Assembly (NCBI GenBank): GCA_027592745.1
Contig: JAQCLG010000018.1
Span: 1 to 35,217, forward strand
Length of the DNA: 35,217 nucleotides
Direction of reading: 5' to 3'
From: Pseudomonadota bacterium
GTDB lineage: Bacteria > Pseudomonadota > Alphaproteobacteria > SP197
Of the stretch, positions 15,931 through 23,970 are shown piece after piece (positions within the stretch are counted from its first letter, which is position 1; each line of letters opens with the position of its first letter). The notes under the pieces are model-generated. The model saw nothing but the letters and a program-made list of their open reading frames with translations. It had not been told where the DNA came from and searched no databases. A program made the position numbers and the translations under genes.

Positions 15931-16772
15931 ATGCCACAGACCTGGCCGCAGACCGGGTGGATCTTGCGCGTTACCCCATCGACCGGCCCGACAGCCCGGA
16001 GGGGCGCGCCCTGGTCGATACCTGCCGCGCGCAGCTTGCCGAGAACAGCTGCGCCAACCTGACCGGTTTCCTGCGCCCGGAGGCGCTGGCGGCGATGAAG
16101 GAGGAGGCGCTCGCCCTGGAGGGCATGGCCTATCGCCAGGACGGCCGGCGCAACGCTTACTTCACGCTCGACGATCCGGCCCTGGCGCAGGACGACCCGC
16201 GGCGGCGCTACTGGCACTACCGCATGAACCAGCTGGCGGGCGACGCCATCCCCGCGGGGACCGGCTGCCGGGCGCTCTTCGAGTGGGCGGCGCTGACCGA
16301 GTTCTTCCGGCGCATCCTGGGTTACGCGGCGCTCTACCCCATGGCCGACGAGTTCCAGAACCTGAACCTCATCTACCTGCATGCCGGTCACCACCAGCCC
16401 TGGCACTACGACCAGGGCGAGTTCGCCGTGACCCTGCTGCTGCAGGCCGCACAGGAGGGCGGCGACTTCGAGTTCGTGACGGCGATCCGCAGCGAGGAGG
16501 ACGAAAACCTGGAAGGCGTGGCCGCGGCGATCGACGGGCGCCATCCCGGCCTGGTGCGCCCGGCACGCGATGCCGGGACGCTGACCGTGTTCCGGGGGAT
16601 GTACGCCCTGCACCGGGTGAGCGAGGTCGCCGGCGAGCGGCCGCGCATCACCGCCGTTCTGAGCTACGACGGCCGCCCGGACCGCATCGCCACCGACCGC
16701 GAGAACATCCACATCTACGGCCCGCGGGTGGCGGCTGTGCTGGAAGCCCGGCGGGCACAACAAAGGCTTTGA
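15927..16772 (+). CDS. 2OG/Fe(II) oxygenase, BesD-like amino-acid hydroxylase family (paralogue 2)
   Basis: 281 aa, and collinear with the preceding gene at the key residues: His160-Tyr-Asp162 (PWHYDQGEF), His229 (YALHRV) and Arg240 (RPRITAV) fall at the same numbers. Shared blocks include LxRYPxDR near the N-terminus, PMADEFQNLNL versus RMADEFQALNL, LLLQA and IYGPRVA at the end. It arose by tandem duplication and then diverged substantially, so the two probably act on different positions, substrates or successive steps. HxD again predicts hydroxylation, not halogenation. Confidence 0.8.
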   Translation: MNATDLAADRVDLARYPIDRPDSPEGRALVDTCRAQLAENSCANLTGFLRPEALAAMKEEALALEGMAYRQDGRRNAYFTLDDPALAQDDPRRRYWHYRMNQLAGDAIPAGTGCRALFEWAALTEFFRRILGYAALYPMADEFQNLNLIYLHAGHHQPWHYDQGEFAVTLLLQAAQEGGDFEFVTAIRSEEDENLEGVAAAIDGRHPGLVRPARDAGTLTVFRGMYALHRVSEVAGERPRITAVLSYDGRPDRIATDRENIHIYGPRVAAVLEARRAQQRL

Positions 16773-16804
16773 AACCTGCCGCGGGGTGCGCTACCTCCGC
16801 GGCC

Positions 16805-18241
16805 ATGGACAAGGACAATCCGCGACTCGACGTCGACCCCGAAACCATGCGCGCCATGGGCCATGCCATGGTCGACATGGTGGTCGACCACTGGAGCCAC
16901 ATGCACCGCCGGCCCGCCGCCGTGACACGCGATGCCGCGAGCCTGCGCGCCATCCTGCGCGAGCCCCTGCCCGAGGCGCCCGGCGACTGGCAGGAGACGC
17001 TGGCCATGGCTCGCGAGCACATCTTCGAGAGCATGGGCCAGATCGCCCATCCCCGTTTCCTGGCCTTCGTGCCCGGGCCGTCGAACGCCGTGGCCGCGCT
17101 GGGCGACATCCTGACCACCGGCTACAACACCGCCGCCAGCCTGTGGCGCGAGACCCCCGGCCCCGTGGAGATGGAACTGGCGGTGCTGGAATGGCTGCGC
17201 GAACTGGTCGGCCTCGACCCGGCCTGCGAGGGCATCTTCACCTCCGGTGGCTCGGTCGCCAACCTGACCGGGATCGCGGCGGGGCGCACGGCGATCCTGG
17301 GCGAGGACATGGCCGGGGCCGTCGCCTATTGCGCCAGCCAGACCCACAGCTCGGTCGCGCGGGGCTTCCGCATCCTGGGCTTTGCCCGCAGCCAGCTTCG
17401 CGCCATCGCGGTCGACGCGGCCTTCCGCATCGACCTTGCCGCGCTGGAGGCCGCCATCGCCGCCGACCGCGCCGCCGGGCTGCGGCCGTTCTGCATCGTC
17501 GCCAATGCCGGCACGACCAACACCGGCGCGGTCGATCCCATGGACGCCCTTGCCGACATCGCCGCGCGCGAGGGCATGTGGCTGCATGTCGACGGCGCCT
17601 ATGGCGGCGCCGCCGCGCTGGTCCCTGCCGGGCGCGCCCTGCTCGGCGGCATGGCGCGGGCCGACAGCGTGACGATCGACCCGCACAAGTGGCTGTTCCA
17701 GCCCTACGAGGCCGGGGTCAGCTTCGTGCGCCACCCCGGCCTGCTGGAGCGCACCTTCGCGAGCAATCCGGAATACCTGCAGGACGTCGCGGGCAGCATG
17801 CTGGAGGTCAACCCGGCCGACCGCGGCATCCAGCTGTCGCGCGGCGCGCGGGCCTTCAAGATGTGGCTGTCGCTGAAGCTGCTCGGCGCGCGGGCCTTCC
17901 GGGCCGCCGTGCAGCAGGGCATCGACAACGGCGAGATGGCCGAGGACCTGCTGCGCCGGAGCGGGCGCTTCGAGATCGTCACGCCCGCGACCCTGGCTGT
18001 GATCACCTTCCGCTTCGTGCGCCCCGGTTTCGATGGCGCCGCCGCGGACCGGCTGCACCGGCGCATCGTCGATGCCCTGCTCGCCGACGGCTATGCCTTC
18101 GTCACCTCGACGGAACTGGGCGGGCGCACCTGCCTGCGCTTCTGCACGATCAATCCCAGGACGACGCAGGAGGATCTGGCCGGCACCATCGACCGCATCA
18201 CCGCCTTCGGCGACGCGGTTCCGGCAGGAGACGCACCGTGA
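16805..18241 (+). CDS. PLP-dependent group II (aromatic-L-amino-acid-type) decarboxylase
   Basis: 478 aa, typical length. PLP Schiff-base Lys295 is in IDPHKWLFQPYEAG, the ring-stacking His181 in SQTHSSVAR and the Asp of HVDGAYGG (Asp263) pairs with the pyridine nitrogen. The N-terminal segment HPRFLAFVPGPSN and TSGGSVANLTG are characteristic of the family. Family members decarboxylate Tyr, Trp, DOPA, Phe, Asp/Glu or related acids; some plant and insect members are aldehyde synthases. It starts 32 bp after the second oxygenase gene, so a hydroxylated amino acid is a plausible substrate. It overlaps the following gene by four bases. Confidence 0.9.
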   Translation: MDKDNPRLDVDPETMRAMGHAMVDMVVDHWSHMHRRPAAVTRDAASLRAILREPLPEAPGDWQETLAMAREHIFESMGQIAHPRFLAFVPGPSNAVAALGDILTTGYNTAASLWRETPGPVEMELAVLEWLRELVGLDPACEGIFTSGGSVANLTGIAAGRTAILGEDMAGAVAYCASQTHSSVARGFRILGFARSQLRAIAVDAAFRIDLAALEAAIAADRAAGLRPFCIVANAGTTNTGAVDPMDALADIAAREGMWLHVDGAYGGAAALVPAGRALLGGMARADSVTIDPHKWLFQPYEAGVSFVRHPGLLERTFASNPEYLQDVAGSMLEVNPADRGIQLSRGARAFKMWLSLKLLGARAFRAAVQQGIDNGEMAEDLLRRSGRFEIVTPATLAVITFRFVRPGFDGAAADRLHRRIVDALLADGYAFVTSTELGGRTCLRFCTINPRTTQEDLAGTIDRITAFGDAVPAGDAP

Positions 18242-19395
18242 GCGGGCCGTCGCCGCGCTGGCTGCCCGTCCTTGCCCTGCTGCTTGCCGGCGCCTGCCAG
18301 CACGGCGATTTCGCGACCGCCCAGGGCGGCAGCGCGGGCGGAGTGGAGCAGCCGCTGATCGTCACCCTGGACGACGACGGGGGCGCCCGCGACATCGCGG
18401 TCGCGGCGGCCATGGAGGAACTGCAGGTTCCCTCGGTCAGCCTGGCGGTGATCGAGGGCGGACGCATCGCCTGGACCCGGGCCTGGGGCGAGGGCATCAC
18501 CCCGGCCACGCCCTTCCAGGCCGGCGCCATGGCCCAGCCGGTCGCCGCGACGGCGGCCATGACGCTGGTCGAGGAAGGTTACCTGACGCTCGACGACGAC
18601 GTCGGCGTCTGGGTCGAGGGCTGGCGCCTGGCGGTGCCCGGCCATCCCGTGACCCTGCGCAACCTGATGAGCATGACCGCGGGTTTCACCGATCCGGCCT
18701 TCGAGGGTTACCCGCAGGGCGCACCCCTGCCCACCCTGAGCCAGATCCTGGGCGGCGATGCCCCGGCAAATTCGCCGCCGCTGGCGGTCGCGACACCGCC
18801 GGGTTCGGCCTTTGCCGTCTCCGACAGCGGTTATGTCGTGTTGGAGGTGACCATGCAGGGCGCGACCGGCATCGACTTCGCCGAGCTCGCGCGCGCCCGC
18901 GTGCTGGTGCCGGCCGGCATGAACGCCAGCAGCTTCGAACAACCCGCGGGCGACACCCTGGCGGTGATCGCGGCCAGCGGCCACGACCGCAACGGCCGCC
19001 CGATCGCCGGTGGCTGGATGAACAGCCCGGCGCGCGCGGCCGGAGGCCTGTGGTCGACGCCGAGCGACCTTGCCGCCTTCCTGATCGCCCTGGGCGAGGC
19101 GCAGGGCGGCAAGGGCGAGCTGCTGGGCGCAACCGGCGTGGCGCAGATGCTGGAGCGCCAGAACGGGGGGCCCTGGGGCTTCGGTTTCGCCCTGGCCGGC
19201 GACGAGCGGACCCTCGCCCTGCACAAGAGCGGCGCGAGCCCCGGCTACAGCGGCTACATGATCTTTTTCCCGGCGACCGGCCAGGGCGGCGTGGTGATGA
19301 CCGGCGGCGACAACGGCAGGGCCATCGCCGCGGCGATCCTGGCAGGCCTGGGCGAAACCTACGGCTGGCCCTGGGACGGCGTCCTGGTCGATTGA
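18238..19395 (+). CDS. Beta-lactamase/serine-hydrolase-fold lipoprotein without catalytic residues
   Basis: 385 aa with a GTG start overlapping the decarboxylase stop. The N-terminus has a hydrophobic segment and lipobox LAGAC (Cys20), so it is probably a lipoprotein. The body follows the class C beta-lactamase/PBP-like family (LVEEGYLTLDDDVG, LMSMTAGF, GYSGYMIFFP). However, the SxxK motif reads AMAQ (Ala97, Gln100), and the YxN box is VSD (194-196); only His of HKSG is left. The protein therefore cannot be a normal serine hydrolase and is probably a binding or structural pseudoenzyme in the cell envelope. Its place between biosynthetic-type enzymes is unusual. Confidence 0.8.
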   Translation: MSGPSPRWLPVLALLLAGACQHGDFATAQGGSAGGVEQPLIVTLDDDGGARDIAVAAAMEELQVPSVSLAVIEGGRIAWTRAWGEGITPATPFQAGAMAQPVAATAAMTLVEEGYLTLDDDVGVWVEGWRLAVPGHPVTLRNLMSMTAGFTDPAFEGYPQGAPLPTLSQILGGDAPANSPPLAVATPPGSAFAVSDSGYVVLEVTMQGATGIDFAELARARVLVPAGMNASSFEQPAGDTLAVIAASGHDRNGRPIAGGWMNSPARAAGGLWSTPSDLAAFLIALGEAQGGKGELLGATGVAQMLERQNGGPWGFGFALAGDERTLALHKSGASPGYSGYMIFFPATGQGGVVMTGGDNGRAIAAAILAGLGETYGWPWDGVLVD

Positions 19396-19442
19396 CGAGG
19401 CCTCCCGAGCCTCTACAAGGGGGGCGCAACCGGGAGACCACC

Positions 19443-20687
19443 ATGGCCGACAAGCCCCTCGACCTCGATTTCGTGCGTTCCTTCTTCCCCGCGCTTAACG
19501 ACAGCTGGGCGTTCATGGAAAACGCCGGCGGCAGCCTGGTGCCGCACACGGTGATCGACCGCGTGAAGGACTACATGAGCGAGTGCCAGGTGCAGCCCGG
19601 CGAGGGCTCGGCGATCGCGCGCGAGGCCGCCCGGCGCATGGCGCAGGGCCACCGCACCGTCGCCGCCATGCTCAACGCGGAACCCGAGGAGGTCGTCGTC
19701 GGCCCCTCGACGACGCGCAACGTCATCGCGCTGGCTGCCGGCATCCGCGGCTGGTTCAAGCCGGGCGACGAGCTGATCGTCACCAACCTCGACCACGAGG
19801 CCAACAACGGCCACTGGCGGCGCCTGGAGGAGTTCGGCATCACGGTGCGCGAATGGCAGGTCGACCCGCAAACCGCCGAGCTGGAGCTCGCAACGCTGAA
19901 GCCGATGCTCAGCGAGAAGACGCGGCTGGTGTGTTTCAGCCATTGCTCCAACGTCGTGGGCGGGCCCAATCCGGTCAAGGAGATCGCCGATGCGGTGCAT
20001 GCCGTGGGCGGCCTGGTCTGCGTCGACGGCGTCGCCTACGCGCCGCACGGCTGCGTCGACGTCAAGGCGCTCGACGTCGATTTCTACCTGTTCAGCCTCT
20101 ACAAGACCTTCGGCCCGCACCTGGGCGTGATGTACGGCAGGAAGGAACTGCTGCTGAAGGCCAGGGGGCAGTACTTCTACTTCCACGGCGAGGACAACGT
20201 GCCGCTGAAGATGAACCCCGGCGCGCCCAACCACGAACTGACCGCCGGCTGCGTCGGCATCGGCGAATACTTCGAGGCGCTGGCGGCCCATCACCTGGAG
20301 GAACCGGCCAACGACCTGCATGGCCGCATCCGCCAGATCTACAAGCTGATCGCGGCGCATGAGGAAAACCTTTCGCGCAGGTTCCTCGATCATGTCGCGG
20401 CCAATCCGCGCATCCGCCTGATCGGGCGCCACACCGCCGACCACGACCGCCGCGCGCCGACCTTCAGCTTCACCGTCGAGGGCATGGCCTCGCAGGACGT
20501 GATGGCCCATCTGGAACGCCACGGCATCGCCGCCAACGCCGGCGACTTCTACGCGCCGCGGGTGCTCGAGGCGATCGGCATCGATCCCCGGGACGGCGCC
20601 GTGCGCTGCTCCTTCGTGCACTACAACACGGCCGCCGAGGTCGACCGGCTGGTCAAGGCGCTGGAGTCGCTTCCCGCCGCAGCTTGA
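19443..20687 (+). CDS. Class V aminotransferase / cysteine-desulfurase-like PLP enzyme
   Basis: 414 aa, with GGGAG upstream. PLP Lys221 is in FSLYKTFGPHLG, the cofactor Asp in CVDGVAYAPH and His in FSHCSN. The start region WAFMENAGGSLVP resembles the VC1184-type cysteine-desulfurase-like subfamily more than true NifS/SufS, and the conserved active-site Cys loop of IscS is not evident. Family members include desulfurases, isopenicillin N epimerase-like enzymes and lyases. In this operon a transamination, epimerisation or beta-elimination of an amino acid is likely. It lies 47 bp after the lipoprotein gene. Confidence 0.82.
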   Translation: MADKPLDLDFVRSFFPALNDSWAFMENAGGSLVPHTVIDRVKDYMSECQVQPGEGSAIAREAARRMAQGHRTVAAMLNAEPEEVVVGPSTTRNVIALAAGIRGWFKPGDELIVTNLDHEANNGHWRRLEEFGITVREWQVDPQTAELELATLKPMLSEKTRLVCFSHCSNVVGGPNPVKEIADAVHAVGGLVCVDGVAYAPHGCVDVKALDVDFYLFSLYKTFGPHLGVMYGRKELLLKARGQYFYFHGEDNVPLKMNPGAPNHELTAGCVGIGEYFEALAAHHLEEPANDLHGRIRQIYKLIAAHEENLSRRFLDHVAANPRIRLIGRHTADHDRRAPTFSFTVEGMASQDVMAHLERHGIAANAGDFYAPRVLEAIGIDPRDGAVRCSFVHYNTAAEVDRLVKALESLPAAA

Positions 20688-20792
20688 ACGAGCGTTCAAC
20701 GACCGCATCGCAGGGTTTGCCAAGCGGCCCGGAAGCGGTTTCTATGGGGGTGGGCAAAGAGGGTTGCGCCAAGCGACCCCGGGGGAGCGCAG

Positions 20793-21590
20793 ATGGCTTT
20801 GGCCGCAGAGGCGGTGGCGCGGAATCCGGCGCTTGTGGCGAGGGACATCCACAAGGCGTTCGGATCCGTCGAGGTGTTGAAGGGCGTCTCGCTGACCGCA
20901 CAGGAAGGCGACGTGATCGCCATGCTGGGCGCCAGCGGCTCGGGCAAGAGCACCTTCCTGCGCTGCATCAACCTGCTCGAGATCCCCAATTCCGGCGAGG
21001 TCCTGGTCGGCGGCGAACTGATCGCCATGACGAAGAACCGGCGCGGCGAGACCGTGCCGGCCGACAGCAAGCAGGTCGACCGCATCCGCTCGCGCCTCGG
21101 CATGGTCTTCCAGTCGTTCAACCTGTGGTCCCACATGACGGTGTTGCAGAACGTCATCGAGGCGCCGATCCACGTGCTGAAGAAATCCCGCGCCGAGGTG
21201 CTGGAGGTCGCGCACGCCACGCTGGAGAAGGTCGGCCTGGCCGACCGCGCCGACTACTACCCCGCCCATCTCTCGGGCGGCCAGCAGCAGCGCGCGGCGA
21301 TCGCGCGGGCTCTGGCGATGGAGCCCGACGTGATGCTGTTCGACGAACCGACCAGCGCGCTCGATCCCGAACTGGTCGGCGAGGTGCTGCGCGTGATGCG
21401 CCAGCTTGCCGACGAGGGCCGCACCATGATCGTGGTGACCCACGAGATCGGCTTTGCGCGTGAGGTCTCCAGCGATGTCATCTTCCTGCACGAGGGCAGG
21501 ATCGAGGTTCAGGGGCCGCCGGACGCGATGTTCGGCAACCCCGATTCGGAGCGTTTCCGGCAGTTCCTGGCGAGCAATCTCACCACCTGA
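20793..21590 (+). CDS. Polar amino acid ABC transporter ATP-binding protein (HisP/GlnQ-like)
   Basis: 265 aa. Walker A is GASGSGKST, then [15 protein letters not shown], the Q-loop [18 protein letters not shown], signature LSGGQQQR, Walker [21 protein letters not shown] and the switch His in VVTHEIGFA. The ~20-residue insertion before the Q-loop ([19 protein letters not shown]) is typical of HisP/OccP-type ATPases for basic amino acids and opines. GGGGGAG precedes the ATG. The 105-bp gap upstream has no gene and could hold an internal promoter. It works with the binding protein and two permeases that follow. Confidence 0.95.
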   Translation: MALAAEAVARNPALVARDIHKAFGSVEVLKGVSLTAQEGDVIAMLGASGSGKSTFLRCINLLEIPNSGEVLVGGELIAMTKNRRGETVPADSKQVDRIRSRLGMVFQSFNLWSHMTVLQNVIEAPIHVLKKSRAEVLEVAHATLEKVGLADRADYYPAHLSGGQQQRAAIARALAMEPDVMLFDEPTSALDPELVGEVLRVMRQLADEGRTMIVVTHEIGFAREVSSDVIFLHEGRIEVQGPPDAMFGNPDSERFRQFLASNLTT

Positions 21591-21618
21591 ACGCCGGGCG
21601 CGCCCGAACGGACGAGGA

Positions 21619-21634
21619 GAGCCCTTCCGGGCTC
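21619..21634 (+). other. Small intercistronic hairpin before the binding protein gene
   Basis: GAGCCC-TTCC-GGGCTC forms a perfect 6-bp stem with a UUCC loop just upstream of the AGGGAG ribosome site of the binding protein gene. It lacks a T-tract, so it is more likely an mRNA-stability or processing stem than a terminator. Confidence 0.4.
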
Positions 21635-21653
21635 GCAACAAGGGAGTGGAACC

Positions 21654-22445
21654 ATGAAGAAACTGTTCGCTGCCGCATTCGCACTTGCCGTCACCGGTCT
21701 GTTCGCCCAGCAGGCGAGTGCCCAGGACGTCGTGCGCATCGGCACAGAGGGCGCCTATCCTCCGTTCAACTACATCGACGAGAACGGCGACCTGCAGGGC
21801 TTCGACGTCGACATCGCCAAGGCGCTGTGCGACGCCGCAGGCTTCACCTGCGAATTCGTCGTGCAGGACTGGGATGGCATCATCCCCGGCCTGCTGGCCG
21901 AGAAGTACGATGCGATCATCGCCTCGATGTCGATCACAGCCGAACGTGCCGAGGTCGTCGCCTTCACCGGGAAGTACTACAACACGCCGGCGAAGTTCAT
22001 CGCGTCCGCCGATTTCATGACCGAGATTCCGGTCGACACGGCCGCGGCCAACGCCGCGCTCAACGGCATGAAGGTCGGCGTGCAGCGCGCGACGATCCAC
22101 GAGAACTTCATCACGGACAACTTCCCCGACGTCGACCTGAAGAGCTACGCGACCCAGGACGAGGCCAATCTCGACCTCGCCAACGGCCGCGTCGATCTCG
22201 TGCTCGCCGATTCCGTGGCGCTCGACGAGGGTTTCCTGCAGACCGACATGGGCCAGGGCTTCAAGTTCGTGGGGCCGGACTATTCGGACCCGCGCTGGTT
22301 CGGCGACGGTGCCGGCATCGCCGTGCGCCAGGAGGACACGGACCTGAAGGATGCGCTCAATGCGGCGCTGGCGCAGATCCTGGCCGACGGCACCTACAAG
22401 ACGATCAACGACAAGTACTTCGACTTCAACGTCTACGGCGAGTGA
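21654..22445 (+). CDS. Lysine/arginine/ornithine-type periplasmic binding protein (family 3)
   Basis: 263 aa. It has a signal peptide MKKLFAAAFALAVTG with probable cleavage after ASA before QDV. The mature start RIGTEGAYPPFNYIDENG and the segments GFDVDIAKALC, DWDGIIPGLL, IIASMSITAERAEVVAFTGKYY and LADGTYKTINDKYF are hallmarks of the HisJ/ArgT/OccT family. Glu in TEGAYPPF and Asp in the binding region favour a cationic amino acid, but ligand identity is an inference. The preceding hairpin and the strong hairpin after it (22466) are the usual means of giving the binding protein more transcript than the membrane parts. Confidence 0.93.
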   Translation: MKKLFAAAFALAVTGLFAQQASAQDVVRIGTEGAYPPFNYIDENGDLQGFDVDIAKALCDAAGFTCEFVVQDWDGIIPGLLAEKYDAIIASMSITAERAEVVAFTGKYYNTPAKFIASADFMTEIPVDTAAANAALNGMKVGVQRATIHENFITDNFPDVDLKSYATQDEANLDLANGRVDLVLADSVALDEGFLQTDMGQGFKFVGPDYSDPRWFGDGAGIAVRQEDTDLKDALNAALAQILADGTYKTINDKYFDFNVYGE

Positions 22446-22465
22446 GCCTGACGTGACCTGAGAAC

Positions 22466-22513
22466 GGGGCGTCGCGCGCCGCCGGCAACGGCGGACGCGG
22501 CGCCCCTCTCGTT
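22466..22513 (+). terminator. Intercistronic hairpin/attenuator after the binding protein gene
   Basis: GGGGCG...CCGCCG (from 22466) pairs with CGGCGG...CGCCCC (to ~22505) around GCAA, followed by TCTCGTTT. The imperfect stem of roughly 18 bp plus T-rich tail lies between the binding protein and permease genes. It probably causes partial termination or protects the upstream mRNA. The rest of the 87-bp gap holds only the ribosome site CGGGAG. Confidence 0.6.
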
Positions 22514-22532
22514 TCCCGCCCGGGAGTTGCCG

Positions 22533-23222
22533 ATGTTCGACCTGAAGGGCTACGGCTGGATGCTCTGGGAAGGGCTCGCCATGACCCTGACCGTGGGTGC
22601 CTGCGCCCTGCTGCTGGCGGTCGTCATGGGCCTGCTGGGCGCCTGGGGCAAGCTGGCGCGCAATCCCGCCGCCAGGCTGGCGGCCAGCACCTACACCACC
22701 GTGATCCGCGGCATTCCCGAACTGCTGCTCCTGCTCATCGTCTTCTACGGCACCCCGACCCTGCTGCAGAAGCTGGCCGAAACCATGGGCCACGACATCC
22801 GGGTCGACTTCAACGCCTTCACCGCCGGCGTGATGACCCTGGGGTTCATCTACGGCGCCTTTGCCACGGAGGTCTTCCGCGGCGCCTTCCTGGCGGTACC
22901 GCGCGGCCAGGTCGAGGCGGCCTATGCCTGCGGCATGTCCAGGGCACTCGCCTTCCGCCGCGTCATGCTGCCCCAGATCTGGCGCTTCGCCCTGCCCGGC
23001 CTCGGCAACGTCTGGATGGTGCTGATCAAGGCGACGGCGCTGGTCTCGGTGATCCAGCTCGACGACCTGATGCGCAAGTCCTTCATCGCAATGGGCGTGA
23101 CCAAGCTTCCCTTCGACTTCTTCTTCGTCGCGGCGATGATGTACCTCGGCATCACGGCGGTCTCGATGATCGGCCAGCAGCAGATCGAACGCTGGGCCAA
23201 CCGCGGCGTCCAGAGGGCCTGA
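22533..23222 (+). CDS. Polar amino acid ABC transporter permease (HisQ-like)
   Basis: 229 aa. CGGGAG at 22521-22526 supports ATG 22533 over a TTG six bases upstream. It has about five membrane helices and the family signatures YTTVIRGIPELLLLLIVFYG near the N-terminus and EVFRGAFLAVPRGQVEAAYACGMS (the EAA coupling loop), then LPGLGNVWMVLIKATALVSVI. It forms the inner-membrane pore with the following gene, which starts three bases after its stop. Confidence 0.95.
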   Translation: MFDLKGYGWMLWEGLAMTLTVGACALLLAVVMGLLGAWGKLARNPAARLAASTYTTVIRGIPELLLLLIVFYGTPTLLQKLAETMGHDIRVDFNAFTAGVMTLGFIYGAFATEVFRGAFLAVPRGQVEAAYACGMSRALAFRRVMLPQIWRFALPGLGNVWMVLIKATALVSVIQLDDLMRKSFIAMGVTKLPFDFFFVAAMMYLGITAVSMIGQQQIERWANRGVQRA

Positions 23223-23225
23223 ACG

Positions 23226-23960
23226 ATGGACACCCAGGTCATCATCGACAGCTTCCCCGCCCTGCTCGACGGCCTCTGGCTGACCGTCGAGATCACGGTC
23301 TATGCCCTGCTGATCGGCTTCTGCCTTGCCACCGCGGTCGCCATGATGCGGGTCTCGCGCAACATCCTCCTGCGCGCGCCGGTGATCGCCTACATCTTCT
23401 TCTTCCGCGGCACGCCGCTGCTGGTGCAGATCTTCCTGATCTACTACGGCAGCGGCCAGTTCCGCGCGGAGCTGACGCAGATCGGCCTGTGGCACCTGTT
23501 CCGCGAGCCCTATTTCTGCGCCCTGCTGACGCTGGTGCTCAACACCGGGGCCTACAGCGCCGAGATCTTCCGCGGCGCCATCCAGGCCGTGCCCCACGGC
23601 GAGGTCGAGGCGGCGCGCGCCTGCGGCATGTCGGGCTGGCTGCTCTACCGCCGCATCATCCTGCCCAAGGCGATGCGCCTGGCCCTGCCGGCCTATTCCA
23701 ACGAGGTCATCCAGCTCTTCCAGTCGACCTCGCTGGTCTCGATCATCACGCTGATGGACCTGACGGGCGTGGCGCGCACCATCGTGGCGCGCACCTTCGA
23801 CGTCTACGAGATCTACATCACGGCGGGTCTGCTGTACCTGGCCGTGACCTATGGCGTGTTGTGGGTCTTCCGGCTGGTCGAGCATCGACTCTCGGGCCAC
23901 CTGCGCGAACGCGAGGATCCGGCTGCAGCCGTGCGCGACGCCCTGCGGGCCCGCGCCTGA
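23226..23960 (+). CDS. Polar amino acid ABC transporter permease (HisM-like)
   Basis: 244 aa. Signatures include FFFRGTPLLVQIFLIYYG, NTGAYSAEIFRGAIQAVPHGEVEAARACGMS (EAA loop) and LPAYSNEVIQLFQSTSLVSIITLMDLTGVAR. The phrase GSGQFRAELTQIGLW...FREPYFCA matches HisM/OccM-like permeases for basic amino acids and opines. It completes the ABC importer. The sulfatase gene follows after ten bases. Confidence 0.95.
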   Translation: MDTQVIIDSFPALLDGLWLTVEITVYALLIGFCLATAVAMMRVSRNILLRAPVIAYIFFFRGTPLLVQIFLIYYGSGQFRAELTQIGLWHLFREPYFCALLTLVLNTGAYSAEIFRGAIQAVPHGEVEAARACGMSGWLLYRRIILPKAMRLALPAYSNEVIQLFQSTSLVSIITLMDLTGVARTIVARTFDVYEIYITAGLLYLAVTYGVLWVFRLVEHRLSGHLREREDPAAAVRDALRARA

Positions 23961-23970
23961 GGAGAACGCC

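Noticed and set aside
15085-16772. Amino-acid radical halogenases
   Set aside because: Both proteins have Asp in the HxD iron motif; the halogenases of this family have Gly there.
19443-20687. True cysteine desulfurase (IscS/SufS)
   Set aside because: No active-site Cys loop is evident and no iron-sulfur assembly genes are near; the sequence looks more like the desulfurase-like VC1184-type group.
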